Shown piece by piece: positions 33,456 to 44,600 of a stretch of DNA of 64,000 nt. Positions within the stretch are counted from its first letter, which is position 1. Each line of letters begins with the position of its first letter. A model generated the notes under the pieces. That model was not told where the DNA came from, searched no databases, and was given only the letters and a program-made list of their open reading frames with translations. This stretch comes from Nomia melanderi (lineage: Eukaryota; Arthropoda; Insecta; Hymenoptera; Halictidae): contig NC_135003.1 in assembly GCF_051020985.1 (NCBI RefSeq), forward strand, positions 6,255,501 to 6,319,500, given 5' to 3'. Position numbers and translations under genes: made by a program.

Positions 33456-34300
33456 TACACAAGGTGACTGTGCAGAACACATCTGACACTCCATACAGGC
33501 GGATAAAAAAAATATTCAACTCTCCATACAAGGTGGGTATTAATAATAAACACCGCTTTTAGTCGGATCAACATAGTCATCAGTTACAGTCACGACAGTG
33601 CAACTACGATAGGACTTCCAGTCTGTCTGTACTTTAGTGGATACTATTACCAGATACGGGGGCAAGTATCGCATGAAATTGTTGTCTAATGGCGGCCCTT
33701 TCCCGGAGAAGTCGCTGACTACTATAATGATTATCGAGCGGTCGTTGTAATCACAGGGAAACTCCGACGCACATTGTAATCGTGTTGTTTCCATAAACGA
33801 CTCTTGTTTTGTACTATTCTACCGCCCTCTGTGTAACTGCGCGCACCGAAGAACCAACGGATGCGCATGGTCGTATTGTTCCGGCGCGAGACGAAAACGG
33901 TTATTACCGTCCTATTGTATCCTTTCCAGAACAAATATTGTAATAACATCATTACGCTTCCAGAAAACAGACTATGAGGGTAATATATCACGTAGTACTA
34001 CGTTTTTTTCACGGAATGGAAACTGGAAGATTTGATACGGTTGGTACGTCTGCTTGAGACTGTGAGAATCAGAGAATAGCCATGAATTTATTTTAAGAGA
34101 TGTACTGGAACGTATTATTATAATCTTTTAATTAAAAATAATAGCATTGGAATGTAGCAATACATTTTCAATTGATGTTATAGTATATTAAAGTAAACAG
34201 AGTAGAATAACCGCAATGGGCAGAAACGATTCAAGAAAGACAATTTACTATTAATCAAATGTCAATAACGTATTACTACGTTTTTTGACAAGCAGCTGTG
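33455..34300. other. Mixed-composition region with repeated CTACGTTTTTT word
   Basis: Moderate GC at 33460-33960 without strong CpG density. Two minus-strand frames (33540-33794 and 33731-33991) overlap by 64 bp in different phases, and I recognise neither. The 12-bp palindrome CGTAGTACTACG at 33991-34002 is followed by TTTTTTTC. A related GTATTACTACGTTTTTT lies near 34268. These might be ends of a decayed element. Confidence 0.35.
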
Positions 34301-34640
34301 TATTGCATAAATCATGGAAACTAACGCCCAGCAGTCGCGTCTTTGTAACAAACGGAAGCGTCGTTTTCACGAGAGACGCACGGATTAACCGGATTTCTCG
34401 GACAAAAGCCTGTGACGCCTTAACGCCCTTATCGTTGCACGGTCAGACCAGGTGGAATCTCGGCCGTTGCAGATTTGCATCTCCCGGGCGCAGACAATCG
34501 TTCCAAGACGCCTGGCAAAGCCCTTTTACCAATTACATAAACCCCTTCTACCTTTACATATAATCCACAGTATTGCCGTACTGGGGTACGCGTGCTGACA
34601 TTAAGCGGAATACCCAATTATGGTTCACTTTGCATTCCGT
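34300..34640. other. GC-rich island 33
   Basis: CpG-containing island with opposing 92-codon plus and 62-codon minus frames, neither recognised. Confidence 0.4.
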
Positions 34641-35400
34641 GTTAATGTTTATACTCCGTTGCGAAACAATATTAAAAACTTTTAACTCTTTCTTTAACTA
34701 GAAACATGCTTTGTTGTGGAAAAGAATCAGTAGGAAGTACAAAGTTTTGGTTACACTCAGACAGAGTTTTACTCTCGTCAGTGACTCTTATGTAGAACTA
34801 CCCTCATAATAGTTCTTATCTGTGAACGCGGCCTTAGATTTGTAATGCACTGTTCACAGACGACGTTTCTTTACGTGCCCTACGTTCTGGAAGGGCAAGT
34901 GCAGCAAGGGGACACGTCCACTCGCGAAGAACGTTGACGTCTCGGTTTCGACCGCTTTTGTTATTGGCTGATTCACGTAAACGAAGATCGCAAATGAAAC
35001 AGAATACAATGAAGTGAGATACAAGTAAGGAGTTGACAGCCACATTCATTCCCTATCGTTATATCTAACTGTATAGTTACAAATACACATAACATCAACC
35101 ATAGTAAACTCAAAAGCCCAAATAAGCCTTCCAAACAAAGTAAAGACACCTTCATATAGAAGTACTATTAACGAAGGGAAAACCAATCAGAATAAAAGTA
35201 ATAAAACAAGTACAAACCGTGCGTACCTTCTTCCACCCACTCACGTATAACTATTCACTACAAATCCAGGAAATAAAGGATCGTTCATACAGAAATGCCA
35301 CTAAACAGAGGAACATTCCTAACAAGATTAACAGAATAAATACCGAACAAAGTATCGATTCTACCATGAAACAGTCCTGTCCCGACACAAAACTCCAAAT
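34640..35400. other. Mixed spacer
   Basis: AT-rich with a moderate-GC patch at 34790-34985 that has an imperfect inverted pair CTGTGAAC/GTTCACAG at about 34820-34860. Then C/A-rich to 35400. No gene seen. Confidence 0.4.
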
Positions 35401-35810
35401 ACACTCATCGCCGTGCACTTATTCCTTAGTACCAAGACTGCCCATGATGTTTAATGCAATTGCCGAGGACTTTATCTCTTCCAGTTTCGCCCAGGCGGCC
35501 GAGGGTTTTCCGCGGGGGAAAAGTCCCGGCCTGACGGCCGCTCGGGGTAATAAATTGGCGCTGCTCGAATCAACTTTTGAATTACTAGCCGGGAGAGAGC
35601 TCGTTACGACGCGCGGCGAAATCCTGTTAGCCGCGATGCCGCTGTAATGAACTCGTCCGGCACGATAGGACCCGCGGACGGAAGCGCGGGCTCGGCGAGC
35701 CGTTTAATGGGACGATGGCCTGTTTTCTTGGTTGGAACATCCCGGATTCATAATTAGGAACCACGTGACTGCTGTTGGATCCTGTTCATCGTGGAACTGA
35801 AGCCTAGACG
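35400..35810. other. GC-rich island 34
   Basis: CpG-dense at 35490-35720. The 142-codon + frame (35219-35647) begins in AT-rich spacer and runs into the island. Its Ala/Arg/Leu-rich end is typical of GC composition. A CACGTG lies at about 35763. Confidence 0.4.
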
Positions 35811-36340
35811 ATTTTGAATATCGCCGATTAACGCGTGTGTCTATAATTTGATCATTCTACTGAGAACTTAAATGTTTTGGGTTCATCATTCGAACTCTAT
35901 GGATTGCATTATCTGTTAAATAGAAATTGGAAGTAACTGTTAGGAATGTATTACAGTTTGGAACCAACGTGCCAGTAGAAGTAACCAGTGATAATCAGAC
36001 ATGAGAGTTGAGTGGTACATACTAGTTTTAAGAAACAAAATAATGTTTATTATAAAAAATTTCATTTAGTACATTGTAAAGATTTTGTTTTCAGAAATTT
36101 AAATAAAAATATCGTTGACATTGATTATTAACTATGCCTAGTTGGGATAAAATAAAAAATAATGAGATCCCACTTAAGTGCTAGCACCAAGGTACCGAAA
36201 ATTAATTTTATCTCGCATAAATAATTGCATAATTAATATTCTAATTTATTATCATAATAACCAACACACAACTGTAATAAATATAATTACGATATTCAGA
36301 ATGAATATTAAACAAGAAATGAAGAGACTACCTTGAATAA
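35810..36340. other. AT-rich spacer
   Basis: T/G-rich at the left, AT-rich further on. No gene seen. Confidence 0.4.
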
Positions 36341-36780
36341 TTTTGATGTCCACGCGTCAGACACGGGGATTACGTTTTAAACGTCGGCGGTTCGGGCGGA
36401 ATATTAAAGCGCGGATCCGGCATAATGAAACTGTAACGTCCTTAACATAATTCTCCGTGAAGTTTTTAAATTTCCCGCAGACCTTTCAGCTGAAATATTC
36501 AGATCCAATTTATCCGGGAACATTAATATTGCAACCGTTCGGCCCGGAAGGAGAACTTGAACTTTGGCCAGTGTCCGTGACGCCCGTCTTCAGGAACGCG
36601 GAGAAGATAATATTTCCCGCGGAATATTAATAAACGATGTTAGAACTTTTTCGACGGGCTTGAACTTTCGTTTTATCGCGACAAGGAGAAACGGCTCGTG
36701 ATAATTTCTCAAAGAACACCGGGACGGAATCAAGGGGAGGCGTAATAATTTCCTTTGAAGAAGTTCACTGACAAAGAGAT
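36340..36780. promoter_or_regulatory. GC-rich island 35, enhancer-like
   Basis: CpG-rich with TTTCAGCTGAAA (palindromic E-box context), ACTTGAACTTTGGCC (HNF4-type CTTTG half-site context) and repeated GGAATATTAAT/GGAACATTAAT words. No frame. The regulatory reading is inference. Confidence 0.3.
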
Positions 36781-37310
36781 ATTGAACATACCGTGGATCG
36801 ATTACTTTTTAATCAAGACTTTTCCGGGGGTTATGATACTTTCATACTTTGTTGCCTTTTTTTTACAATTATATTCGAATTTATTCGACACTTTCTTTAA
36901 TACTTCTGAAATTATTGTGCGTTGTTTTTACTTTTTATTTGTAGCTCTGTATGCTAGGTATTTCGAAAGTGTTCAAGTAAATTGTGTAATTTAAGAAAAT
37001 GTTAAAATAAAATATAATATAAATTTCAAATGAATTTTACTTGAAATTATATTTGACTTTCAATGTTTCTACTGATTATTAATCAAATTATTAATAATTA
37101 ATTAATCAAACAACTTATTAATAATCAATTAATAAAATAATCTACTAAAAGTTATTAATTAAATTTAAACATAAATATCACATTTCAAAGAGACAGATTG
37201 ATTCAAATAAAATTGAATGACAATCTAATAACACTATTAGGTTTATTCTAGCGAGACAAGTATTTTAATGAAAGTGGCACTTTAATACGCTGTCAGAATG
37301 TAAAGGGTTA
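36780..37310. other. AT-rich spacer
   Basis: T-rich, then TTATTAAT/AATTAATC words near 37075-37165. TGTAAAGGGTTAG near 37300 recalls the end of the dispersed repeat at 38.1 kb. A 79-codon Phe-rich frame at 36755 is compositional. Confidence 0.35.
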
Positions 37311-37700
37311 GTTCGTTCCGTTGGTTTCTCAAATAATCAAGGAAAAAGGAATCCCGGAAAGAACAATAAACGGTAACCGCGATCGAGCACGAACGAAAGG
37401 GAAATGGGACGGCGGATTTCACTGCCTCTCCGCGACATTGTTCACGGTTTCGATTATTCAGCGTCGACGATGCTCAAACGGCGAATTCGAGCTATTAATG
37501 GCGCCACGTCGACGTCGCCATCGTAAACGAAACCCCTCGACTTGAAAGGAATCAATCGAAAGGAAATGGCCGATGGTGAAAGTGAACGTAAAACAATTTT
37601 GCTATCGTAAAACCGACGAACCTTTATGAGTGCAATTATTATTATTGTTTTCCTTGATCGCTCGTGACTTTTTACGATCGAATGGTAAACTTTTTTGCTA
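37310..37700. other. GC-rich island 36
   Basis: CpG-rich at 37370-37530 (GCGCCACGTCGACGTCGCC). Opposing 74- and 86-codon frames, unrecognised. Confidence 0.4.
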
Positions 37701-38030
37701 ACTAACATTATCATTCTTATGTGAGATTATTAAATATCTTAATAACAACAAAAAATTCTGACGTATTTTCTAATATTATTTTTTAAATAAATTAATAAGT
37801 AATTCAGGGTAATAGTTTTATATTTTTCTAACGAGGTGAATAAAGAAATTCATGAGTCTATCAACTCAACTTGAGAATAATACAAAATTCAGAGTTGTTC
37901 AAATATTCGTCCATAAACAAAATAAAAATGCTTGCAAAATACACATTTACATTTTCCAATAAAGATACTTAAAATGTCCTGAAAAAAGTTTTTTCCTCGT
38001 GAAAATTCGACAAAATCGTTTCGAACCTCC
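37700..38030. other. AT-rich spacer
   Basis: AT-rich; no gene or clear repeat. Confidence 0.35.
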
Positions 38031-38034
38031 ACTG

Positions 38035-38145
38035 TTTCAACACTTTTACGTCAGTGCTTACTTCGTAAATAAAGAATTTAGGCATAAAGTATTGTAACAC
38101 TAAAATTTGGATAAAAGCAGATATGTTGGTGACCAAAGGGTTAAG
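38035..38145 (+). mobile_element. Dispersed repeat family C, copy 2
   Basis: GTATTGTAACACTAAAATTT aligns with 27535-27635, and the segment ends TTGGTGACCAAAGGGTTAAG. A reversed relative of that end, GGTTAACCTTTTGGCTCCAAG, lies at about 46729. The GGGTTAA-type end is typical of short non-autonomous repeats in insects, but no target duplication is visible. Confidence 0.4.
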
Positions 38146-38500
38146 GCGGCGGAATTGAAAGGAACGCTTTGTTCACGATCAATTACGGGCATTTTACTGT
38201 TCAGACGTGGACGCCATAATGTCCCCTCCCTTGGTCGCGAGGAGAGTTTAACCACGCGTTTCATTATTGGCGTTTAATTTCATTGGCGTGCCGCGCAATC
38301 CACTCGCCGCCAAGCGATAACTCAATTTTCTCGCGCGAGCCTTTTTTGTCTCCGATTGTCCGCTTTTCGTTTTAACGCCCTCGCGATCCGCTCTCCTCTA
38401 GTAAACGAAAGTTACGTCCATAGTCATTACTTTTTACATTAGAATACTAGGGACTTCCGTTTCCTGGGAAATCAAGGAACGTGATAAGAAGATACAAGGG
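38145..38500. other. GC-rich island 37
   Basis: CpG-containing with TCAATTACGG, CATTATTGGCG and GTTTAATTTCATTGGCG cores. Possible regulatory island; no coding frame. Confidence 0.35.
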
Positions 38501-39080
38501 AAGATAATTGCTGTACAGAATTTCCGAGATGGGAATTGTCAGTGTCTACTGTGAGCTTTGAAATAGTTTTTAGATAAAAAAATAATTTATAATAAGGGGG
38601 TTTAGTGTTATGTTATTATTCTGTGTTATAGGAAAACTGGAGTGCAAAATTTTGGAGGTGTTAAATAGGAGGTTTTATTTTTCAGGTAGTGTCTTGTGAA
38701 TATTTTCTTTAAAGAATGTAGTGTTTTATTCAATTATGAAGAGGTTAGTAATGTTTCCATCTTGGTTCTCTAATTATCTAGTAAGTATATCGAAATATCT
38801 AGTAATCTACACAATATTTGAATATTAAAAATAATATATTAACCAATTACTGAACTATTAACAACTGAACCTAATACAAACTTTTAGGACACAAAAATTC
38901 AACAAATAAAATATGTAGAAACAACTCATACAAACAAAACCACCCCTTAAAGAATGACCAAAGAAGTAACACCCTCATTAACAAAACCAAAAAAAACAAT
39001 TCTACGAGAAAATACCTCGCAAAGAAACAAAACAGATACCACCCCAAGAAACATATAGATCCAAGTATGCAGAGTACATA
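38500..39080. other. AT-rich spacer, G/T-rich then C/A-rich
   Basis: G/T-rich at 38590-38710, C/A-rich at 38870-39070. No gene seen. Confidence 0.45.
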
Positions 39081-39930
39081 GTGCCATTGTCAAAGAAAGT
39101 CCCCAACGAAAGGGGTTAACCCATCATCAGATGCCAACCGAGAAAATGGAAGAGAGCGTGCACAAGGAGTGATACGCCCGAACCATCCACCGAAAGGGGT
39201 TCGAAACGTCAGTAAAAGCAGGAAGAACCTTGAAACTCGTTCGAACCGCCAATAGGGGTGACATTTAACCGGGGGCACGCGGTGCCGCGTGAACCGGGGT
39301 GGAGTGCATCTAACGGAGTTTTACGAGTCCCGAAGCCCGGACGGGGGTTGAATCGAGATAGAAGCTTAGCCAGGGGTTGGGGACGCGCGGGAGGGCTAAG
39401 AAAAGAGGGTACCGGAATAAAGCGTCCCCCCGGCCCCTCTGTTTTCCTCTCCTAAGCTGTATTCCGTCCCCCTTCGCCTTTTTGCCGTCGTTAAAAACTT
39501 TGATACCTTTTTAGGCGAGAGGGGATGGAGGCGGTATTGTTTCACGGGGTTGGAAGCGAGGGAACAGAGGGGATCGTTGGCTAAAGAGGGTTTCGCGCCG
39601 GCGAGATAAGCCGAAAAGGGGGTGGAAAACGAGCGGCGCGCCGCTACCCGGCCTGCCGATAAGAGCAATCCTGAGGGCGCGTTCACACCGAACTTAGGCT
39701 CGGCCCGCGAAGACAACGGGCTGGGGTATCGGTAAATTCTCGGCCGATAAAGATCGACGAGGATAGGAATAAGAATTTCTTGCTATCTTCGACGGTATCT
39801 GGGTAATGGACGGGACATCTTAGGAGACTGCGGAGAAGAGGACGTTGTGGGGATCAGTGCGGGCTAATCCTTTGATTCTGCTGGTGATCGACGAGGGTTT
39901 TTGTGTTGCGGAAGGACGATGTTCTTTGGT
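39080..39930. other. Large GC-rich island 38, rich in GGGG runs
   Basis: CGAAAGGGGTT occurs twice (about 39110 and 39192), and AGGGGTGA, CCGGGG, CGGGGTGG, ACGGGGGTTG and AGGGGTTGGGG follow to 39385. The G-run density suggests G-quadruplex potential on the + strand. A perfect inverted repeat lies at 39276-39291. Frames of 65 (+) and 106 (-) codons overlap on opposite strands. Confidence 0.5.
39276..39291. promoter_or_regulatory. Perfect 7-bp inverted repeat, 2-bp spacer
   Basis: CACGCGG-TG-CCGCGTG inside the G-run-rich island. It could be a dimer binding site or a small hairpin; function unknown. Confidence 0.35.
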
Positions 39931-40740
39931 ATTGATGATGGAGAGTGGTTTTTGATATGAGTAGAAGAGAAATTGAGAGGATTGAAAATGATTTAAGATT
40001 TTTTTTATTTTGGTTTGGTTGTTTTAATGTTAAATTTGAAATGAATTAATATTAATTGAATTTAAGAATAGTTAGTTCTGTTTTTGGGGAATCGAAGGGT
40101 TTGTTTGTGAAGGTGATTTGGGGAGTTTGATAAGAGAGCAAATAGAAGACTAAAAGTGTGCACAGTGGAGAGTTAATGATTTAACGATAGCGATCTAGAA
40201 AGGGTTGCGGCCCCTAGTTCAAGATCGACGATCGAGGAAGCGAGGAATAGGCAAATGCGCACTCGATAAACATCAACTGTGGCGATGGAGACAAATATGG
40301 CTGGTTATCTTCCCTCCAATCACGGGGAATTGCAATTTTCGCACGGGGGTGCGAGTTTCGGCAGTATTTCTTCGGCCCTGCTATGTTCTTGGGTCATTCT
40401 CAACTGAATTATTTTTATCTTCTTTTAATTTTATTATAACTGCTTGTAATCTTCATGTTCTAGTTGGAATTTCATTTTTTAAAAACGCTTTTGTATAATG
40501 TTTGAGAAGTGTATAATAAAAACGAAGAGGTTAAGTTATAACTTCGTCAGAAGTGGTCTCCAGTAAGTTAAAGAGAATTATAATCTTTCCAACTGAATAA
40601 TTGTAAACAATTTAATATGAATAGTGATTCAGTAGAAAGATAAGGTTATATTTCATTTTTATTCTATGGATTCTTGTATCGAATGTACTTTAACATGGAA
40701 AGATTAAACTTTACTGAGCCAGAATAAAAGTATCCATATA
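39930..40740. other. Spacer with small GC-rich island 39 (40195-40400)
   Basis: Strongly G/T-rich to about 40130, a short CpG-containing island near 40200-40380, then T-rich DNA. The 97-codon frame at 40205 is unrecognised. Confidence 0.4.
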
Positions 40741-41290
40741 GGTGGATAAATCTCGTGGATCGTACGTTCCGAAGATAAATCCAAGCGTTCGAAGAAGTCT
40801 TACGGATAATCAGAGCAATTACTCATGGGAATGGCCGATGATCCTCCATTTGTCGTGGAAGTTGTGGTGTGTAAATTTCGAAGTATGGATCGATCGATAC
40901 TCTAGTCATTTGAGAAAAAAACTCTATTCTGGAACCTGCCCTTTCTCTATCTATCCACATCTCTATCTGTCTATTTATCTATGTAATTTATAATAATCTA
41001 AATATATCTGATTGAAACACTATTACCTTGCAATTGCTTTTATCAAAAGCTTTTCTATTAATAAATTATTAGAAGAAAAAAGACTTTACATTTACAATAA
41101 ATCTACATTAACTTAAATTACTATTATCAAGAATTATAACATTATCCAAAAAATTTATAAAACTCAATATTAAATGTCCATAACAGGAAAATAGTACTCT
41201 ATTTCAATCCAAACACCTCAAAATATCTGCAAAGAAATCAAACACTCCCGAAAAATTATATTTCAATCAACGATCTGAACGCATCAAATA
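40740..41290. other. Low-GC spacer with a weak island
   Basis: 40740-40930 has moderate GC with a few CpGs and TCGATCGATAC. 40935-40990 carries CTATCTATCC/CTATCTGTCTATTTATCT tetranucleotide words. The rest is AT-rich and C/A-rich. Confidence 0.35.
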
Positions 41291-41700
41291 AAATCAGCCT
41301 TGCACACCATTCCCGCTCTTCGCTTTCCTCTACGCGAACTCGAAACTCGCACGCAATTTCACTCGGCCGCAAATCACACAACAATCAATACCTCAATCAG
41401 AGACGTCCACCGATCTCTACTAGTCACCCTTTTCCCAGACCCTCTTTCCCCGGGTGCTCGGAATAATTGCCGGCGATTCTCGATTCGTTCGGGAATTAAA
41501 AAAATATATAAAGGGCTGTGAAACAGGAACGGGGGAGAGGGCAGTAGAGAGAATCACGCGTTCGTTCACGCGGAAGTCGATCGTAAAGTCGTTACGCGCT
41601 TCTCGTGCGACCGAGAGGAGCGTGCGAGCGAGGAACGAGAGGGGGAGTGTGTTAGGTGGTAGCGCGACTGCTGGTTAGGGGAACAGAGGGAGATCACGGA
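41290..41700. other. GC-rich island 40
   Basis: CpG-rich at 41320-41480 and 41540-41700. It merges into the purine tract. Overlapping 70-75 codon frames are Arg/Glu/Gly-rich and compositional. Confidence 0.4.
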
Positions 41701-42435
41701 CCCCCCTATGAGCGCGCGCGTGCTTCGAAAGGAGAGTATAGGGTGGAGAGCCGAATGTGGGAGATATGGAGAAAGAAGGGAAGGAGGGTTGACGAGAGTA
41801 TGAGAAAGGTGGAGATAGATGGAGGAGAAATAGTTGGAGAAATTGAAATGAAGGGGAAAGAAATTTAGAGAGATGCAGAGAAGAGAAAAATGTTAAGTTA
41901 GAGGTAACTAGAGATAAAAAGAGACGGGGAGAGGAGAGTGAAATTTTAGAAGTTCATGGTAGGCGCAGATGAAAACAGATGAGAAGTTTTGAGAGTTAGA
42001 GGTAGGTCAGATAGAAAAGAGAGAAATTTTGAGAATTAGAGGTGCAAAAGAAAAAGAAAGAGACAATAGAGAGAGATTCAGAGAATTAGAGATAGGTAGA
42101 GACAGAAAAAAATAGATAGAGACACAGAGAGGACAGATTTCTATCTGTCTAGAGAGCTAGGGGTAGTTAAAGAGAACGAGAAAAGTAAAGAAAAAAGCAA
42201 GAGATTTAAAGAATTAGAAATAACTAGAACTATAGGTAAAAGAACAAATAGAGGAATAGAGACGAGAACAGAGAAAACAGTGAAATTTACAGAATTACTA
42301 GATATAGCTAGAAAGAGGGATGACCATAAGAGAGAGAGAAAGAGAGCAAGTTAAATAGACAGAGATAAAAGGGCGAAATTTCGAGAGCTAGAGATAGGTA
42401 GAGAGAGATACCCACATATAACAAAAAGAGAAAGC
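41700..42435 (+). repeat. Purine-rich degenerate repeat, GAGAATTAGAGATAGG family
   Basis: Words of the form AAATTTnGAGAAnTAGAGATAGGTAGA recur irregularly at 41991, 42031, 42081, 42152, about 42209, 42291 and 42382, at spacings of 40-90 bp. CGAGAGCTAGAGA at 42382-42394 is the exact reverse complement of a word in the 31-bp minisatellite at 20694-20706. Confidence 0.65.
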
Positions 42436-42459
42436 GAGAGAGAGAGAGAGAGAGAGAGA
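42436..42459 (+). repeat. (GA)12 microsatellite
   Basis: Perfect alternating GA for 24 bases inside the purine tract. Confidence 0.9.
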
Positions 42460-42625
42460 CCGCACGCCACCGTTAATTAAAGCTTCTTAGGACAGTCTAG
42501 AGTAGGCGACCGTGTATGTAATTGTACATTCCCCTGTTGGCAGGCCTGTTGGAAACGCTTTGTTTTAAGGAGGGGGTTGCAGGGGAGAGAGGGCGTAGAT
42601 ACTAAGAGAGAAAGAGAGAGAAAGA
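42460..42625. other. Short unique segment in purine tract
   Basis: Moderate GC, with GTTAATTAAAGC near 42472 and no gene, passing into GAGAGAAAG words just before the GGGA repeat. Confidence 0.4.
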
Positions 42626-42667
42626 GGGAGGGAGGGAGGGAGGGTGGGAGGGAGGGTGGGAGGGAAG
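42626..42667 (+). repeat. (GGGA)n array with G-quadruplex potential
   Basis: About ten GGG runs separated by A, T or TG single-step loops over 42 bases. This satisfies the usual G3-loop pattern for quadruplex formation many times over. It marks the point where the + strand changes from purine-rich to pyrimidine-rich. Confidence 0.85.
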
Positions 42668-42699
42668 GCTGCGTAGGTCTCCGCACGCCCGCAGACAAT

Positions 42700-43860
42700 G
42701 CCGTTAGACTACAATACAACCCTGTTTGTATTTCTGCTGCGCGAACCCTGCTTCGATATCATCTACGATCCTTCTCTGCTCACCCCTTGTGTCTTCTATC
42801 TGCATTTTCATTCTGTCATCCCCATCACTCCGCCTCCATACACCCTCTTCTACTATCTGTTCGTCTATCTGTCTTCCTCTGTTGCCTCGTTTCTCCCTCT
42901 TGCTATCTCTTTTCTGTTTCTCTTTGTTTCTTTAACTTTTCCCTTTTCCTCTCTTTTTATTGCTTTATTTCTGTTTCTTTAGCTTCATCTAGTTTCTCTG
43001 GTTTCCAATTGTCCGTCATCTACATTTGTTTCCCTATTTTTATAATTTTCGTTCTCACTTTCTATCTTTTGCTTTTTTCCCGCTTGTTTATTTGGTTCAC
43101 TCTACACTTCGTTTTTCTTTCTGTTTCACTACCTCTCTTCTATAATTTGCTCCAACTCTTTCTACTGTCTTTGTTTTTCTCCTTTTTCTGTTTCCCTATT
43201 TAGTTCACTTTCCCTTTTTTCTTCCTCCCCCTTTCACCATCTCTTTCCACTACTTCCCTCTAATTCTATATTTTTTGCTTATTTCCTTTTCTGCCCTTCT
43301 AACTAGCTCACTTTCCCTTTCTTCTTGTTCCTATTTTTACTATTTTTCACAATTTGCCTCTCTCTTTCTTTCTTTCGTCTCTACATCACACCCACTTGAA
43401 ATTTTCTATCCACCAGGGTTACCCTCTGTTCCTCGTAAGTTTCCAACTCGCGACTTTTATCCAGCCATCCGTCCAAATCACCGCCTGTTTTCGCTCCTTT
43501 TTTCTCGGATTTCATCCTTCCCCTATTTTTTTACCCCTTCTATCTGTCCAACCCTTCCATTTCTCTCTGTTCCAAGCCTTTGTCCTTGTTTCAACGCCCA
43601 TCTCTATCCGCCTGTCGCGTTTCCCCTCGCTCCATCTGTCTCGCATCCTCCGCATTCACCCCTTCAACTCTCTTCGATCCCTGTTTCTCTTGCCATGTCG
43701 TTATACCCACGACACGTCGCACCGCGGCTTTTCCTTTCTACTTTCCTCTGTGTTTCGCGTGTAGTTTCCCTCTTCTCGCGTGTTTAGTTCTGTGTTTTCA
43801 ACCCCTTCGACGCTTTCTGCCTATTCCGTTTTATCCTTTGCTTTGTACTACTTTTTCCCG
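42700..43860 (+). repeat. Pyrimidine-rich tract, about 1.15 kb
   Basis: The + strand is dominated by C and T with words such as CTCTTTTTATTGC, CTTTCTTTC and TCTCTCTGTTCC. The long + frames here (208, 170, 136 codons, and others) are Phe/Leu/Ser-rich and overlap each other in different phases, as expected from composition. No exact tandem period is apparent. It becomes more CpG-containing at 43590-43760. Confidence 0.75.
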
Positions 43861-44245
43861 TGCAATTAATGCAACGTAAAGATAAATAAAATGAAAGTAT
43901 TTTTTATTTTGTTCGGATTGGTTTTGAGTTACGCTTGAAAGTTACTTCTATCAATGCAACGAGAAGTCGTTGAAATTTTCATTTGAATAAAATTTTCTCA
44001 ATTTGTTTCCTAATGAAAATTATTCGAATATTATTCTACCGAAAATTTACTAAACCTTTTTCTGAAATATCTTTTCCCAAATCTACTGAAAATCACTCAC
44101 TAATTTTCCACAGAGAAGAATATGTTATATCCCGTACAACAAAATACATTTCGCAGAAACTAGAAGAAATTCAATTAATCGAAACTCGAATTTCGATTTG
44201 TCGAAACTCGGAACTCGGAAGTTAGCTATTCCTCATTATTAGCAA
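43860..44245. other. AT-rich spacer
   Basis: AT-rich with repeated TCGAAACTCG words near 44178-44215. An 80-codon frame at 43983 is unrecognised. Confidence 0.35.
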
Positions 44246-44249
44246 CTAT

Positions 44250-44600
44250 AAAGTGGAAATAATAGCAGTGCGACTAAAAAGCACACAGTTCCTTCTTACT
44301 GTCTCCGATAACAAAACTACCTGGCCCGCTTGGCCACAAACTGAACCGTTCTCCGAGCGGCCGCAGTAAGAATTCCTACCGGCTGAAAGCCACTTATTAA
44401 GATGCTCAGCATAACCTGGCATTAAGATTGTCAGCCTAACATTACACGAAACCCGCAGAAAAAAACGGGATACTTAGGGTTTACCCTAGACTTAAAGTTC
44501 CAGTCTCGTGGACCTGGTACGCTTGGCTGACCGTAATGCCGTAGAAACTCCTACCAGTATCCTAGGGACATTTCTTTGCAGATCTTCTAACTGTACAACA
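44250..44600. other. Compositionally unusual block, possible old element
   Basis: A balanced-GC, CpG-poor segment, unlike both the islands and the AT spacers. It has TTCTTACTG at 44293-44301 and its inverse CAGTAAGAA at 44364-44372, and the hairpin TAGGGT-TT-ACCCTA at 44475-44488. No coding remnant or matching copy is seen in the window, so it is only a candidate for an inserted repeat. Confidence 0.3.

Noticed and set aside
33540..33991. Two overlapping minus-strand frames of 84 and 86 codons
   Set aside because: The sequences look moderately protein-like, but the frames overlap in different phases and match no family I know. A decayed element is possible.
42577..43787. Long + strand frames of 208, 170 and 136 codons
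   Set aside because: They lie in a pyrimidine-rich tract and translate into Phe/Leu/Ser runs in several overlapping phases.
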